Shown here in pieces: positions 17,464-25,982 of a DNA stretch of 64,000 nt. Origin of the DNA: Streptomyces sp. CC0208. Its GTDB lineage: Bacteria; Actinomycetota; Actinomycetes; Streptomycetales; Streptomycetaceae. The notes below the pieces were generated by a model. The model was not told the DNA's origin. It was given only the letters and a program-made list of their open reading frames with translations, and made no database searches. The stretch covers positions 5,580,001-5,644,000 of the forward strand of contig NZ_CP031969.1 of NCBI RefSeq assembly GCF_003443735.1. The letters are read 5' to 3'. Position numbers and translations under genes: made by a program. The number at the start of each line of letters is the position of its first letter. The stretch's first letter is position 1.

Positions 17464-18717
17464 TTGCCGCGCTCGTTTCCGCGCACTTTTCCGCGCCCGC
17501 CCCTGCGCAGCACCGCCGCCGTGTTCACCACCATGGCGGCCCTCGCCGCCACCTCCCTCGTCACCGGGCCCTCGGTCGCCGGGCCCTTCTCCTCGGCGCC
17601 CTGCACGCTGGAACGTACCGAGGCGCATCACTCGGAGGGCCTGGACACCTGGAACAGCGCCTATCCGCGTCCGGCCCGCGCCCTCGACGCGGTGATGGTC
17701 TTCCTGTCCTTCCCGGACGCCCCACCGCTCACCACCCCGGCCCAGCTGACCGCCGATCACTTCCCGGCCACCACCCGCTTCTTCGAACGTGCCTCCTACG
17801 GCCGGTTCACCCTGCGCCCGCACCCGCTGCGGCACTGGATCCGGATGCCGCGCCCGTCGACGGCGTACGCCATACAGCGCGACTGGAGTGCCGCGGACCG
17901 GGGCACCTACCTCCGGGACGCGCTCGCCGCGGCGGACGGGGAGGTCGACTTCTCCCGCTACGACGTCGTCTACTTCGTCGCCGACCCGGACGCGCCCGGC
18001 GTCGACTCGGACGCCACGAAGGTCGTCAACCTGGACGTGCCGCTGCGGGCCGACCACACGGACATCCGCCGGGTCGTCACGGTCTTCGAGAAGCACCCGC
18101 CGGACCGTCTGGTGCTGGCCCACGAGACCGGGCACGTCTTCGACCTGCCGGATCTGTACCACCGGCCGATGGACGGCAAGGGGGACTGGGACACCTATGT
18201 CGGCGACTGGGACCTGATGGGCAGCCAGTTCGGCCTGGCCCCCGATCTGTTCGCCTGGCACAAGTGGAAACTGGGCTGGCTGGAGCGGCGGCAGGTGGTG
18301 TGCGTACGGGGGCCGGAGCCGACGCGGCTGACACTGGAGCCGGTCGAGACCGGTCCCGACCGCGCCGGGATCTTCGGACTGGGGCGCGGCACGAAGCTCG
18401 CGGTCGTACCCACGGGGGCCGACAGCGCACTCGCCTTCGAGGCGCGCGAGGCGGTGGGCAGCGACGCGGCGGCCTGCCGGCAGGGGGTGCTGGTCTACCG
18501 CGTCCACAGCGGCGAGGCGTCCGGCGGCGGCCCGATCCAGGTGATCGACGCCCACCCCCGCACCGAGGCCTGCTGGGAGAACTCCGTCTACCCCCCGCTC
18601 GCGGACGCCCCCGTCGGCGTGGGCGAGACCTTCCGGGTGCCGGGCGAGCACGTCCGCGTGAAGGTGACGGGACGGACGACCACGGGGGCGTGGGACGTGG
18701 AGATCGCCGTCGGGTGA
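17464..18717 (+). CDS. Secreted M6-type zinc metalloprotease
   Basis: About 417 residues. A basic, proline-rich start leads into a hydrophobic signal segment (AAVFTTMAALAATSLVTG, about 20-38). The zinc site HETGHVFDLPDLYH has His220, Glu221 and His224, with the following Asp/His-rich stretch and DWDLMGSQFGLAPDLFAWHKWKLGWL, the Met-containing segment of M6 (immune inhibitor A-like) peptidases. It would act as an extracellular endopeptidase. The TTG at 17464 has GGAGG 5 nt upstream and is preferred; a GTG at 17434 in frame lacks such a site. It is divergent from cdgA, sharing the region with the BldD box. A C-terminal beta-rich domain follows the catalytic part. Confidence 0.78.
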   Translation: MPRSFPRTFPRPPLRSTAAVFTTMAALAATSLVTGPSVAGPFSSAPCTLERTEAHHSEGLDTWNSAYPRPARALDAVMVFLSFPDAPPLTTPAQLTADHFPATTRFFERASYGRFTLRPHPLRHWIRMPRPSTAYAIQRDWSAADRGTYLRDALAAADGEVDFSRYDVVYFVADPDAPGVDSDATKVVNLDVPLRADHTDIRRVVTVFEKHPPDRLVLAHETGHVFDLPDLYHRPMDGKGDWDTYVGDWDLMGSQFGLAPDLFAWHKWKLGWLERRQVVCVRGPEPTRLTLEPVETGPDRAGIFGLGRGTKLAVVPTGADSALAFEAREAVGSDAAACRQGVLVYRVHSGEASGGGPIQVIDAHPRTEACWENSVYPPLADAPVGVGETFRVPGEHVRVKVTGRTTTGAWDVEIAVG

Positions 18718-18775
18718 CTTCCTGGCCGACGGCCCGGTGCCCAGAGGGGTGTGCCGAGCGACCCGTCTCCACGCC

Positions 18776-18805
18776 GAAGGCCCCCCGCTTTCACGGAGGG
18801 CCTTC
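18776..18805 (-). terminator. Terminator downstream of the second tRNA-Lys
   Basis: GAAGGCCCCCCG and CGGAGGGCCTTC form a hairpin with a short loop, placed 9 bp past the tRNA 3' end. It also lies downstream of the converging protease gene and may serve both. Confidence 0.65.
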
Positions 18806-18813
18806 AGTGTCTG

Positions 18814-18887
18814 TGCGCCGCCAGGGACTCGAACCCCGGACCCGCTGATTAAGAGTCAGCTGCTCTAACCAACTGAGCTAGCGGCGC
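18814..18887 (-). tRNA. tRNA-Lys(CUU), second copy
   Basis: The 74-nt sequence is identical to the tRNA-Lys at 4709-4782, with anticodon CTT and no encoded CCA. Its first 10 bases overlap the last codons and stop of the gene upstream on the same strand (18878-19465), so the tRNA must be cut out of, or initiated inside, that transcript. Confidence 0.97.
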
Positions 18888-19465
18888 CTGCTGACGTCGT
18901 AGACCTTAGCATCCTGATCGGCTGGGGGAAAAATCGATATCCGCACGGCGGTGCGGGCCGCGCGGACGGCTGCCCAGAGCAGGATTTCCGGGCCCGGCAG
19001 CCAGGGGTGACGGGTGTCGGGGGCGACCAGCCAGCGCGAGGTGAGTGCGGATTTCGCGGCGCTGAGCGGGGCCGGTACGGTCACCGCGTCGCCGGTGCCG
19101 TGGCACAGCAGGGGCGGGATCGCCCCGGTACGGCCGAACTCCTCCCACCGCAGCAGGGACGGCAGCCGCTGTGCCGTGCCCGGCGCCGCGAACAGGAGCA
19201 TCCGGCCCCGGAACGTGGCCACCGGCCCCGAGCCCGGACCCTCGTCCCACAGCCGGTCGAGCATCCGGCGCCCGAAGACCGCGGGAGCGCTGACCACGTC
19301 GAAGGCGGTGCCGCAGGGCAGGACGACCGGGGCGGCGGGGTGGTCCTCCCACAGCGACAGGGTGCTGCGCGGATACGTTCCTGCCGAGGCGAGCCAGGCG
19401 GCCCCGTCCGCGGTGACGCCGCAGACGTCGAAGCGGTCGGTGAACGGTTCGTCGCGAGTGCTCAT
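18878..19465 (-). CDS. Conserved protein, possibly primase-polymerase-like
   Basis: A 195-residue cytoplasmic protein. The pattern of a Trp-containing loop followed by PAAPVVLPCGTAFDVVSAPAVFGRRMLDRLW, then GPVATFRGRMLLFAAPGTAQRL, resembles the N-terminal half of the bifunctional primase/polymerase (PrimPol-N) family as found in many Streptomyces proteins of unknown role. I do not see clear catalytic acidic residues, so enzymatic activity is doubtful. The last 10 nt of the gene overlap the 5' end of tRNA-Lys. Upstream, at 19557-19568, lies the palindrome TGGCATATGCCA. Confidence 0.5.
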   Translation of the reverse strand: MSTRDEPFTDRFDVCGVTADGAAWLASAGTYPRSTLSLWEDHPAAPVVLPCGTAFDVVSAPAVFGRRMLDRLWDEGPGSGPVATFRGRMLLFAAPGTAQRLPSLLRWEEFGRTGAIPPLLCHGTGDAVTVPAPLSAAKSALTSRWLVAPDTRHPWLPGPEILLWAAVRAARTAVRISIFPPADQDAKVYDVSRRR

Positions 19466-19556
19466 GCCGTCTACATCTACGGGGCGTGAGGGGGCCGTTC
19501 CGCAGGGTTGCGGGAAATCGGGACAGGAGAGGGCGGGGAGGGGTATCTTGCCCGCC

Positions 19557-19568
19557 TGGCATATGCCA
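19557..19568. promoter_or_regulatory. Palindrome TGGCATATGCCA, copy 2
   Basis: The same 12-bp perfect palindrome, with the same preceding C, as at 5852-5863. It lies 92 bp upstream of the gene ending in tRNA-Lys (start 19465) and 25 bp beyond the 3' end of the next minus-strand gene. The regulator is unknown. Confidence 0.4.
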
Positions 19569-19592
19569 CGTGGGCTTCACGCGGCGTGAGCT

Positions 19593-19961
19593 TCACACGG
19601 GGTCGGCGTGTCCCGCTCCGCCCTCCGCCCCGCGCAGCAGATCCCGGCCGAACTCGACCATCTTCTTCGCGTAGTCCTCGGTCCACTCGGCGCGCTCGGC
19701 GATGTCCGCCGTCGTGAGCCGGTCGAAGCGCCGGGGGTCGGCCAGCTGGGCCGCCGCCATCGCCTGGAAGTCCACGGCTCGGTCCGCCGCAGCGCGGAAG
19801 GCCTGCGCCAGCTCGGTGGACCGGGTCAGCAGCGCGCGCGGGTCGTCGATCGACTCCAGGTCGAAGAAGTGCTCCGGATCTTCGGCCACCTGCGCGGGCT
19901 CGAACAGCAGGGGCGCGGGGCGCAGCCGCGGCTCGTTCCGACGCGGCGTGGGCTCCGCCAT
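19593..19961 (-). CDS. Small conserved hypothetical protein
   Basis: A 122-residue, mostly helical, charged protein (RRNEPRLRPAPLLFEPAQVAEDPEHFFDLESIDDPRALLTRSTELAQAFRAAADRAVDFQAMAAAQLADP; WTEDYAKKMVEFGRDLL). There is no signal peptide or membrane helix. The start is well supported: GAGGAGG lies about 8 nt before the ATG at 19961. It lies between the SF1 helicase gene and the tRNA-linked gene, all on the minus strand. No family is recognised. Confidence 0.6.
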   Translation of the reverse strand: MAEPTPRRNEPRLRPAPLLFEPAQVAEDPEHFFDLESIDDPRALLTRSTELAQAFRAAADRAVDFQAMAAAQLADPRRFDRLTTADIAERAEWTEDYAKKMVEFGRDLLRGAEGGAGHADPV

Positions 19962-20079
19962 GTCTTCATCCTCCTCGTATGTCGTCCGTACCGACGGCCC
20001 GCCTGTGGAAGGCCACCGTCCATTGTCCCGCGCCCGTGCAAGAGGGCGGGTCGCCTCCGGCGCATTCCAAGGCCGACGG

Positions 20080-21435
20080 TCACGGCCGCCACGCCACCCG
20101 GTGTTCCGCCAGCCGCGCGAGCACCGCGTGGTTGGCCTCCCAGCCGTCCGGGAACTTCACCAGCGTTCCCAGCTGGACCGGTTCCGTGGACGGGTAGTCG
20201 TCCAACAGGTCGCTCACGCCCGCGCGGCACACCACGACGCAGGCGTGGCGGTGGCGGGAGGCCAGGACGCACAGGCGGCCAGTCTCCAGGTGGAAGGCGG
20301 TGGCGTCGGGCCGGCCGGAGAGCGGGTGGAGGACGACCGTGACGTCGTACTCGCGGCCCTGGAGACGGTTCGCCGTGTCGACGGTGACGTCCGTGACACC
20401 GAGGTCGGCCAGCGCCGCACGGACCGCCGCCGCCTGGTCCCGGTGCGCCGTGCCCACCGCGATGCGGTCGGCCGTCAGCGGCGCGGGATCCGGTGAGCGC
20501 TCCGACGTGGCCGCCCCGCCCCGGTCGAGGAGACGCCGTACGACCGCCGCGACCGCGCGCACCGCCTCCGGGTCCGTGCGCGGGGTGTGCCGGGCGGGCA
20601 GCTCCAGCAGACCCCAGCCGGACTCCGCCGCCGCGTCGATCACCCGGTCGGGGCCCGAGCCGTCCGAAGGGACGCCGAAGGTGAGGCGACGGTCGCCGTG
20701 ATCCGTGCCGCTGCGGAAAGGCGTGTACGGGTAGAAGGCGTCCGAGACCAGGGGCGCGGCCGAGGCGGGGAGCCGCCAGGACACCGGCAGCCGGTGCTGG
20801 GGCAGTTCGGGGTTGTGGGCCAGCAGGGTCGTCACCGCCGAGGCCGAGGGGTCGTACGACAGCCCCGCCCACTGCTCGCTGCCCACGATCGCGAACGGGT
20901 CCAGCTGCCCGGGGTCGCCCACGAACAGCGCCCGCTCGAACAGCCCCGCGACCGCCAGCAGCGCGTCCGAGCGCATCTGGTACGCCTCGTCGACGATCGC
21001 GTGCGCCCAGGGCTCGTCGGTCTTCACATGCCCCCACTTGGCGGCCGTGGAGATCACGACGGGCAGCCCGGTCAGGTCCCCCGCCTTCGCCGACTTGCGG
21101 ACCTGGGGCAGGTCGTCCAGCGCCTTGTCGTACGGGTCGGCGTCACTACTGTGCAGCCGCCCGACGGGCAGCTCGGGGTTCTTCTCGGCGAGCCTGAGGA
21201 CCAGGTCGTCCACCTGGGCGTTCGTCTGCGCCACGACCATCAGGGGGCGCCCAGCGTCGGCCAGTTCGAGCGCCGCGCGGACCACGAGGGTGGACTTGCC
21301 GGCGCCGGGCGGGGAGTCGACGACGACACCGCGGTGGGTGCCGTGCAGGGTGTCGTGGAGGATCGCGTCGGTGGCCCGCGCGGCCTCGGCGCCGGGGTCG
21401 AAGGCCCGGCGGTCCCCGGGGGCGTGGGTGGTCAC
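20080..21435 (-). CDS. Superfamily 1 (Upf1-like) helicase/ATPase
   Basis: A 451-residue AAA_11/AAA_12-type helicase. Motif I is VVVDSPPGAGKST (about 37-49), motif Ia is VVAQTNAQVDDL, motif II is AIVDEAYQM, motif III is LFVGDPGQLDPF, motif IV-V elements include VGTAHRDQAAAVRAAL and VDTANRLQGREYDVTVVLHPLSG, and motif VI is LCVLASRHRHACVVV. It probably unwinds or translocates on nucleic acid. Its GTG start overlaps the preceding gene by 4 nt (GTGA). It is the last of a compact three-gene set with an uncharacterised protein and a RecB/Cas4-like nuclease, which suggests a common DNA-processing role. Confidence 0.82.
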   Translation of the reverse strand: MTTHAPGDRRAFDPGAEAARATDAILHDTLHGTHRGVVVDSPPGAGKSTLVVRAALELADAGRPLMVVAQTNAQVDDLVLRLAEKNPELPVGRLHSSDADPYDKALDDLPQVRKSAKAGDLTGLPVVISTAAKWGHVKTDEPWAHAIVDEAYQMRSDALLAVAGLFERALFVGDPGQLDPFAIVGSEQWAGLSYDPSASAVTTLLAHNPELPQHRLPVSWRLPASAAPLVSDAFYPYTPFRSGTDHGDRRLTFGVPSDGSGPDRVIDAAAESGWGLLELPARHTPRTDPEAVRAVAAVVRRLLDRGGAATSERSPDPAPLTADRIAVGTAHRDQAAAVRAALADLGVTDVTVDTANRLQGREYDVTVVLHPLSGRPDATAFHLETGRLCVLASRHRHACVVVCRAGVSDLLDDYPSTEPVQLGTLVKFPDGWEANHAVLARLAEHRVAWRP

Positions 21436-23024
21436 AGCACGTCCTCCGGGGTCAGGGGATCGGCACTCTCCTGCACGGCCTCACCGGGCGGCCCGCCGTG
21501 CGTCCAGGGCGTGTCCTCCGGGTCGGGCAGCTTGGCGCCGCCGCGCTGCTCGTGCTCGAAGAGCGTGAAGCACACCCGGTCGCCCTTCTCGGGGACGGAC
21601 CCGGTCTCCGGCTCCTTGCCGCGGCCCATCTTGTCGAGGATCTTGAGGACGACCAGCGCGCCCTCCTCCTCGGACCCCACGAACTCGGCCGACTGCGGCT
21701 TGCCGCCCAGCGAGCGGTACACCTTGGCCCGCTCGCCCAGATGCGGCGGGTCGTCGGTCCGTACGGTCACCAGCGGGCGCGGGCTCGGCCGCTTGCCCTC
21801 GCTGTACGTCATGACGACGTCCGTGACCTCCCCGGCGAACGCCTCACCGGACAGCCGCCGCCCGGCCATCACCAGCGGGTCGTCGAGTGCCTCCTGCGCC
21901 TCCAGGCGGGCCTGTTCACGCTCGCGCGCGGCAAGCTTGTTGGCGGCGGTGACCGCGTCGTCGCGGCGCGGCTGCGGGGGCTCGCCCGCCACGACCCGGT
22001 CGCGGTGGCTCGTGAACGACCAGCGGTCGCGGGTCCACCGCTCCTCGACATGCGCCCCCTCGGGCAGCGCCCGCAGCAGGTCCACACCCCGCCACACCGC
22101 GTCCCAGGTGGGGCGGGTGCGACTCGCGACGAGCGCGCGGATCTCCTGTTCGGCCGCGGTGAGCATGCCGAGCCGGTCGTCGGCCTCCAGACCGTCCTCG
22201 GCTGCGGCGAGGGCGGTACGCGCGCGGTCGTAGCGCTCGAAGGCGGGGGCGAGCAGCTTGTTGTCGAACGCCGGGTCGGTGGCGGGACCGGCCGGCGGGT
22301 GCAGCAGCTGGCCGCGGTCGTCCCGGGCCAGCTCGGCCTCCAGGGCGGCCTCGGCGCCGGACCGCCCCTGCGGCGGGTCGATCCAGGCGAGCAGCGCGCC
22401 CAGATGCTGGTCCTCCAGCGTGGACTGGCCGGTGCACCAGTGCCGGCCCAGCACGTCCGTCATCGCGAGGAGCAGCGAAGAGCCCGGCACCCGGGCCCGC
22501 TCCCCGAAGTGGGTCAGCCACCGGCCCAGCAACGGCACCCGGGGCGGGGCCGGATACGGGGTCTCCGGGTCCTGCTCCGCCGTACGCCGAAAACGCATGG
22601 AGCGCCCGAGCAGCCGTACGAAATCGACGCCCGCGCGGCTCGGCAGGATCAGCTGGGGGGCGTCCGCGCACAACTCGACCTCGACCTTGATCCGCTTGCC
22701 GGTCTCCGGATCGGTCTCGTTGCGCTCGGCGGCCTCCACCGACTCGGCGTATCCGTCGACGTACGGCAGCACGATGTCCGCCAGTTCGGCGAGGAACGCG
22801 AACCTGAGGTCGCGGTCCCGGGGCTGCGGTACGACCAGGAGGTGCGGGGCGTCCCGGTCGGTGCCCACGAGCGCGCCGAGCGGGGCACCGGCCTCGCCCG
22901 CCGTGGTGAGCGGGACCAGGACGAGGGGGTGCTCGGAGAGGTGTCGGTGCAGGACGGTCGCGGCGGGCTGGGCGCGGCCGGTGCTCACCGCTTCCAGCCG
23001 GGCGAGGGTCGTGATCAGGGACAC
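21432..23024 (-). CDS. Uncharacterised partner of nuclease-helicase cassette
   Basis: A 530-residue cytoplasmic protein that I do not recognise. The N-terminal half (about 1-230) is mixed alpha/beta, with VLVPLTTAGEAGAPLGALVGTDRDAPHLLVVPQPRDRDLRFAFLAELADIVLPYV. A helical, charged central stretch (about 280-400, AAREREQARLEAQEAL) may be coiled coil. The C-terminal ~120 residues (SGEAFAGEVTDVVMTYSEGKRPSPRPLVTVRTDD) look like a small beta-barrel. GTG 23024 is the start, with AGGAG 7 nt upstream. It is coupled to the helicase (4-nt overlap) and 85 bp downstream of the nuclease gene. It is likely a scaffold or DNA-binding subunit. Confidence 0.7.
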   Translation of the reverse strand: MSLITTLARLEAVSTGRAQPAATVLHRHLSEHPLVLVPLTTAGEAGAPLGALVGTDRDAPHLLVVPQPRDRDLRFAFLAELADIVLPYVDGYAESVEAAERNETDPETGKRIKVEVELCADAPQLILPSRAGVDFVRLLGRSMRFRRTAEQDPETPYPAPPRVPLLGRWLTHFGERARVPGSSLLLAMTDVLGRHWCTGQSTLEDQHLGALLAWIDPPQGRSGAEAALEAELARDDRGQLLHPPAGPATDPAFDNKLLAPAFERYDRARTALAAAEDGLEADDRLGMLTAAEQEIRALVASRTRPTWDAVWRGVDLLRALPEGAHVEERWTRDRWSFTSHRDRVVAGEPPQPRRDDAVTAANKLAAREREQARLEAQEALDDPLVMAGRRLSGEAFAGEVTDVVMTYSEGKRPSPRPLVTVRTDDPPHLGERAKVYRSLGGKPQSAEFVGSEEEGALVVLKILDKMGRGKEPETGSVPEKGDRVCFTLFEHEQRGGAKLPDPEDTPWTHGGPPGEAVQESADPLTPEDVL

Positions 23025-23109
23025 GGTGGCTCCTCGTGACGCGGGGCCGTGGGGAGGCCGCGAGCGGGCGTGACGTGGGGCGGCGCGGGGGCCCGGCGCG
23101 GAGGCGTAC

Positions 23110-24294
23110 TCACCGCGCGGCACCCCCCGGCACCGCGTCCAGCGCTTCGGCACGCAGCTCGGCGGCTCTCCGCAGCGCCGCCACCGCCGGGTCGTCCGGG
23201 TCGCCGGCCTCGCCGCGGGCCGCCGCCAGGACCTCCCCGACCGTCGTCAGACCGCCCAGTTCCGCGCGCACCGAGCGGCCCAGGGAGGTCACCGTGCCGG
23301 CCGCGCGGGAGCGGTCCCGGCAGTGGAAGGCCAGTTCGCACGCGGACAGGCACTCGGGGGCGTACGTCGCCGGGACCGACTCGACCGCGGCGGTCAGTTC
23401 GGCGGCGGGCAGGTCCGGGGCGAAGCAGGTGCCGTCGGGCAGGGCGTCGGCGATGTCCTCGATGCGGGTGAGGCGGGTCAGCTGGCGGGCGGTGACCGCG
23501 CGCTGCTTGCGGATGTCGACGGCCGAGGCGGTGGGCAGGTTGGAGAAGTCCTTGGGGCAGACCAGCAGGACCCGGTGACGGACCTGCGGAGCCGGCTCCA
23601 GGCGGGCGGCGACCTCCTCCAGCGCGAGGACGTACACCGCGGCCTGGCGGGCGGCCGCGCCCACCTTCGAGGGGTCCGCCGAACCGTCCAGCATCGGGAA
23701 GGACTTGATCTCCACGACCGTCCAGCTGCCGTCCGGGTGCACCACCACCGCGTCCGGCTCCAGGAAGGCGGGGGAGCCGGCGACGTCGAGCGCGAGCATG
23801 GGGTGGTCGAGCAGCGTCCACCCCTGCGCCTCGGTGGCCTCGCGCAAGGCGAGGGCCGTGCGCGCGGTACGGCCCTCGGGGCCGATCGCGGTGAGGTCGG
23901 GCACGTGGGCCTCGGTGGGCGGCTCGGCCCTCCGGTCCAGCCGCTCGTGCACCAGCCGCAGCAGCTCCGCGCCGCCGTCCGCCTTGACCTTGGCCTCGAA
24001 GGCGTTGCCCCGGGTCAGGGCGAACTGCGACTGCCCGAAGGCGGCCGGCGAACCCAGCGCGCTCGCCAGCGCCGTCTTGTTCACCCCGGCGCCGTCGAGG
24101 ATCGCGCGCCGCTTGCACCCGGGGTTCGCGGCGAGCGCCGCCAGGGCGCGCGCGTCCAGTGCCTTGGCCGGTACCTCGGGTCCGCGCAGCTCAGCGAGCC
24201 GCTGCCGGAGCGCCGTCCCCCGCGTCCGTGGGAGCGGCACTCGGCTCGGCTCCGCCTGGGAAGCGTGACTCGCGCTGCCGTGGAATGTGCTCAC
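23110..24294 (-). CDS. RecB/Cas4-like PD-(D/E)XK nuclease with possible Fe-S cluster
   Basis: About 394 residues. The nuclease core AFLEPDAVVVHPDGSWTVVEIKSFPML shows the PD-(D/E)XK pattern (Asp, then E-I-K, about residues 184-205). A single Cys near the N terminus (NPGCKRRAIL) and three near the C terminus (ECLSACELAFHC, spacing C-x3-C-x5-C) resemble the split four-cysteine 4Fe-4S arrangement of Cas4 and AddB nucleases. It probably degrades or trims DNA with the helicase encoded two genes downstream. The start is uncertain: GTG 24294 is used, but TTG 24324, GTG 24318 and GTG 24240 are possible. All of them overlap the 3' end of the PAP2 gene in another frame. Confidence 0.78.
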   Translation of the reverse strand: MSTFHGSASHASQAEPSRVPLPRTRGTALRQRLAELRGPEVPAKALDARALAALAANPGCKRRAILDGAGVNKTALASALGSPAAFGQSQFALTRGNAFEAKVKADGGAELLRLVHERLDRRAEPPTEAHVPDLTAIGPEGRTARTALALREATEAQGWTLLDHPMLALDVAGSPAFLEPDAVVVHPDGSWTVVEIKSFPMLDGSADPSKVGAAARQAAVYVLALEEVAARLEPAPQVRHRVLLVCPKDFSNLPTASAVDIRKQRAVTARQLTRLTRIEDIADALPDGTCFAPDLPAAELTAAVESVPATYAPECLSACELAFHCRDRSRAAGTVTSLGRSVRAELGGLTTVGEVLAAARGEAGDPDDPAVAALRRAAELRAEALDAVPGGAAR

Positions 24295-25144
24295 CCGCGG
24301 AAGTCTGGCATCCGCCACTGACAATTGATGCCTCTGTGTCCCGGGAGGCGGCGGAAACGGTGGCTATCCGGGCGCGGACTCCTGCTATGGCCCGCTCGGC
24401 CGCCCGGCTGACGTACGGGGCGAGCAGGAACCCGAGCCCCATCACCACCGCCCCCGCGGCCGCGTCGAGGAAGTAGTGGTTCGCGGTGCCCATGACCACG
24501 ATGGTGGTGATCAGCGGGTAGGCGACGGCCGCGGCCTTCGTCGTACGCGTCCTGCCGTAGCGCCACAGCATCACACCGCACCACAGGGCCCAGCCGACGT
24601 GCAGGCTCGGCATGGCCGCGTACTGGTTCGTCATGCCGCCCATGCCCCGCGGGGCGCTCGCCTCGCCGCCCCACCAGCCGTACGAGCTGTACTGGGCCAT
24701 GGTGTCGACGAAGCCGTGGCTCGCCGAGAGGAGGCGGGGCGGGCAGGTCGGCAGCAGGGTGAAGCCGATCAGACCCATGAACGTCGACGTCATCAGCCAG
24801 GTGCGGGCCGCGCGGTAGTGCACGGCATGCGAGCGGAAGAGCCAGATCAGGACGGCCGGGGTGACCAGGTAGTGCAGCGAGGCGTACCAGAAGTCGGCCG
24901 GTACGCCGATCCAGGTCTGGCTGGTGAAGAGCCGGTTGAGCGGGTGCTCGGCGTTGAGGTGCAGGACCTTCTCGACCTTGAGGATCGCCAGGCCGTGGTC
25001 CACGGCGCCCGTGACATCGCCCCTGGCGAGGAGCCGGCCGGCGCTGTAGCAGGCGTACACCAGCAGGATCAGGGGCAGCTCCGTCCACCAGCGCAGCCGC
25101 GTCTGCGGGACTGCCTCGGTGCCTGGTGTCTCGGTCAGCGGCAT
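24191..25144 (-). CDS. PAP2-family membrane phosphatase
   Basis: A 317-residue membrane protein with about six helices. The PAP2 signature elements are PPRLLSASHGF (domain 1 region), AAMPSLHVGWALW (domain 2) and GTANHYFLDAAAGAV (domain 3, with catalytic His and Asp). It would dephosphorylate a lipid phosphate or act as an inositol-phosphotransferase-like enzyme. The ATG at 25144 has AGGA 5 nt upstream. The C-terminal ~60 residues after VSRAAERA are polar and low in complexity; the last 104 nt overlap the start of the nuclease gene. It is divergent from the histidine phosphatase gene. Confidence 0.82.
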   Translation of the reverse strand: MPLTETPGTEAVPQTRLRWWTELPLILLVYACYSAGRLLARGDVTGAVDHGLAILKVEKVLHLNAEHPLNRLFTSQTWIGVPADFWYASLHYLVTPAVLIWLFRSHAVHYRAARTWLMTSTFMGLIGFTLLPTCPPRLLSASHGFVDTMAQYSSYGWWGGEASAPRGMGGMTNQYAAMPSLHVGWALWCGVMLWRYGRTRTTKAAAVAYPLITTIVVMGTANHYFLDAAAGAVVMGLGFLLAPYVSRAAERAIAGVRARIATVSAASRDTEASIVSGGCQTSAGEHIPRQRESRFPGGAEPSAAPTDAGDGAPAAAR

Positions 25145-25353
25145 CCGATCCTGTCCCCCTTCGTTTCGCGCGGCGTCCGGCGGTCCTTGTCCGGGGGTGC
25201 CACTTTACGGCGTATGTGCGGGCCCCTGTGGAGTGCCCCCACGCAGCGCCTTCGGTCCACGAAGACGCTGAGAACGCCCGTCGGGTTGCCCTCCCACAGG
25301 GTGCGCGATGATGGAGGCGTTCCGCCTCCGCTTTCCCCCGGAAAGGTTTCTCC

Positions 25354-25950
25354 ATGGCACCGCGCATCCTGCTGGCCCGGCACGGACAGACCGAGTGGTC
25401 GCTGTCCGGCAAGCACACCGGCAGGACCGACGTGCCGCTCCTGGAGGAGGGCCGGCGGGGCGCCAAGCTGCTCGGCGAGCGGCTGCACCGGGCCCCGTAC
25501 GACGGCCTTCCCGGGGTGGAGATACGCACCAGCCCGCTGGTACGCGCGCGGGAGACCTGCGAACTCGCCGGGTTCGGGGAGCGGGCGGCCACCTGGGACA
25601 CGCTCATGGAGTGGGACTACGGCACGTACGAGGGCATGACCCCGGACGAGATCCAGGCGGTGCGGCCGGGCTGGCTGATCTGGCGGGACGGGGTTCCCGA
25701 CGGGGAGTCCCTGGCGGAGATCACTTCTCGCGCGGACGAGGTCGTCGCGTGGGCGCGCTCGGCGGACCGGGATGTGCTGGTCTTCGCCCACGGGCACATC
25801 CTGCGGTCCATCGGCGCGCGATGGCTGGGGTTGCCGCTCGACTTCGCGGCGCGGGTACGGCTTAATCCGACGTCCTTGTCTGTGCTGGGCTGGGCCTATG
25901 GAGAGCCGGCGATCGAGAGCTGGAACGACCTGGGGCATCTGGGGGCGTAG
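25354..25950 (+). CDS. Histidine phosphatase family protein
   Basis: A 198-residue enzyme of the phosphoglycerate-mutase-like superfamily. The catalytic RHG motif is LLARHGQTEW with His10, followed by TSPLVRARETCELAG, MEWDYGTYEGMT and the second histidine in VLVFAHGHILRSIGARWLGL. It removes a phosphate from a small molecule or acts as an acid phosphatase; the substrate is not deducible. No signal peptide is seen. It converges with the HTH/TPR regulator gene 32 bp downstream. Confidence 0.88.
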   Translation: MAPRILLARHGQTEWSLSGKHTGRTDVPLLEEGRRGAKLLGERLHRAPYDGLPGVEIRTSPLVRARETCELAGFGERAATWDTLMEWDYGTYEGMTPDEIQAVRPGWLIWRDGVPDGESLAEITSRADEVVAWARSADRDVLVFAHGHILRSIGARWLGLPLDFAARVRLNPTSLSVLGWAYGEPAIESWNDLGHLGA

Positions 25951-25982
25951 TCGGTGCGGCCCGCAGCCGAAGAACAAATCCG

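Noticed and set aside
18264..18848. Plus-strand frame ending through the second tRNA-Lys
   Set aside because: It overlaps the M6 protease gene in another frame and its end is only the tRNA sequence translated.
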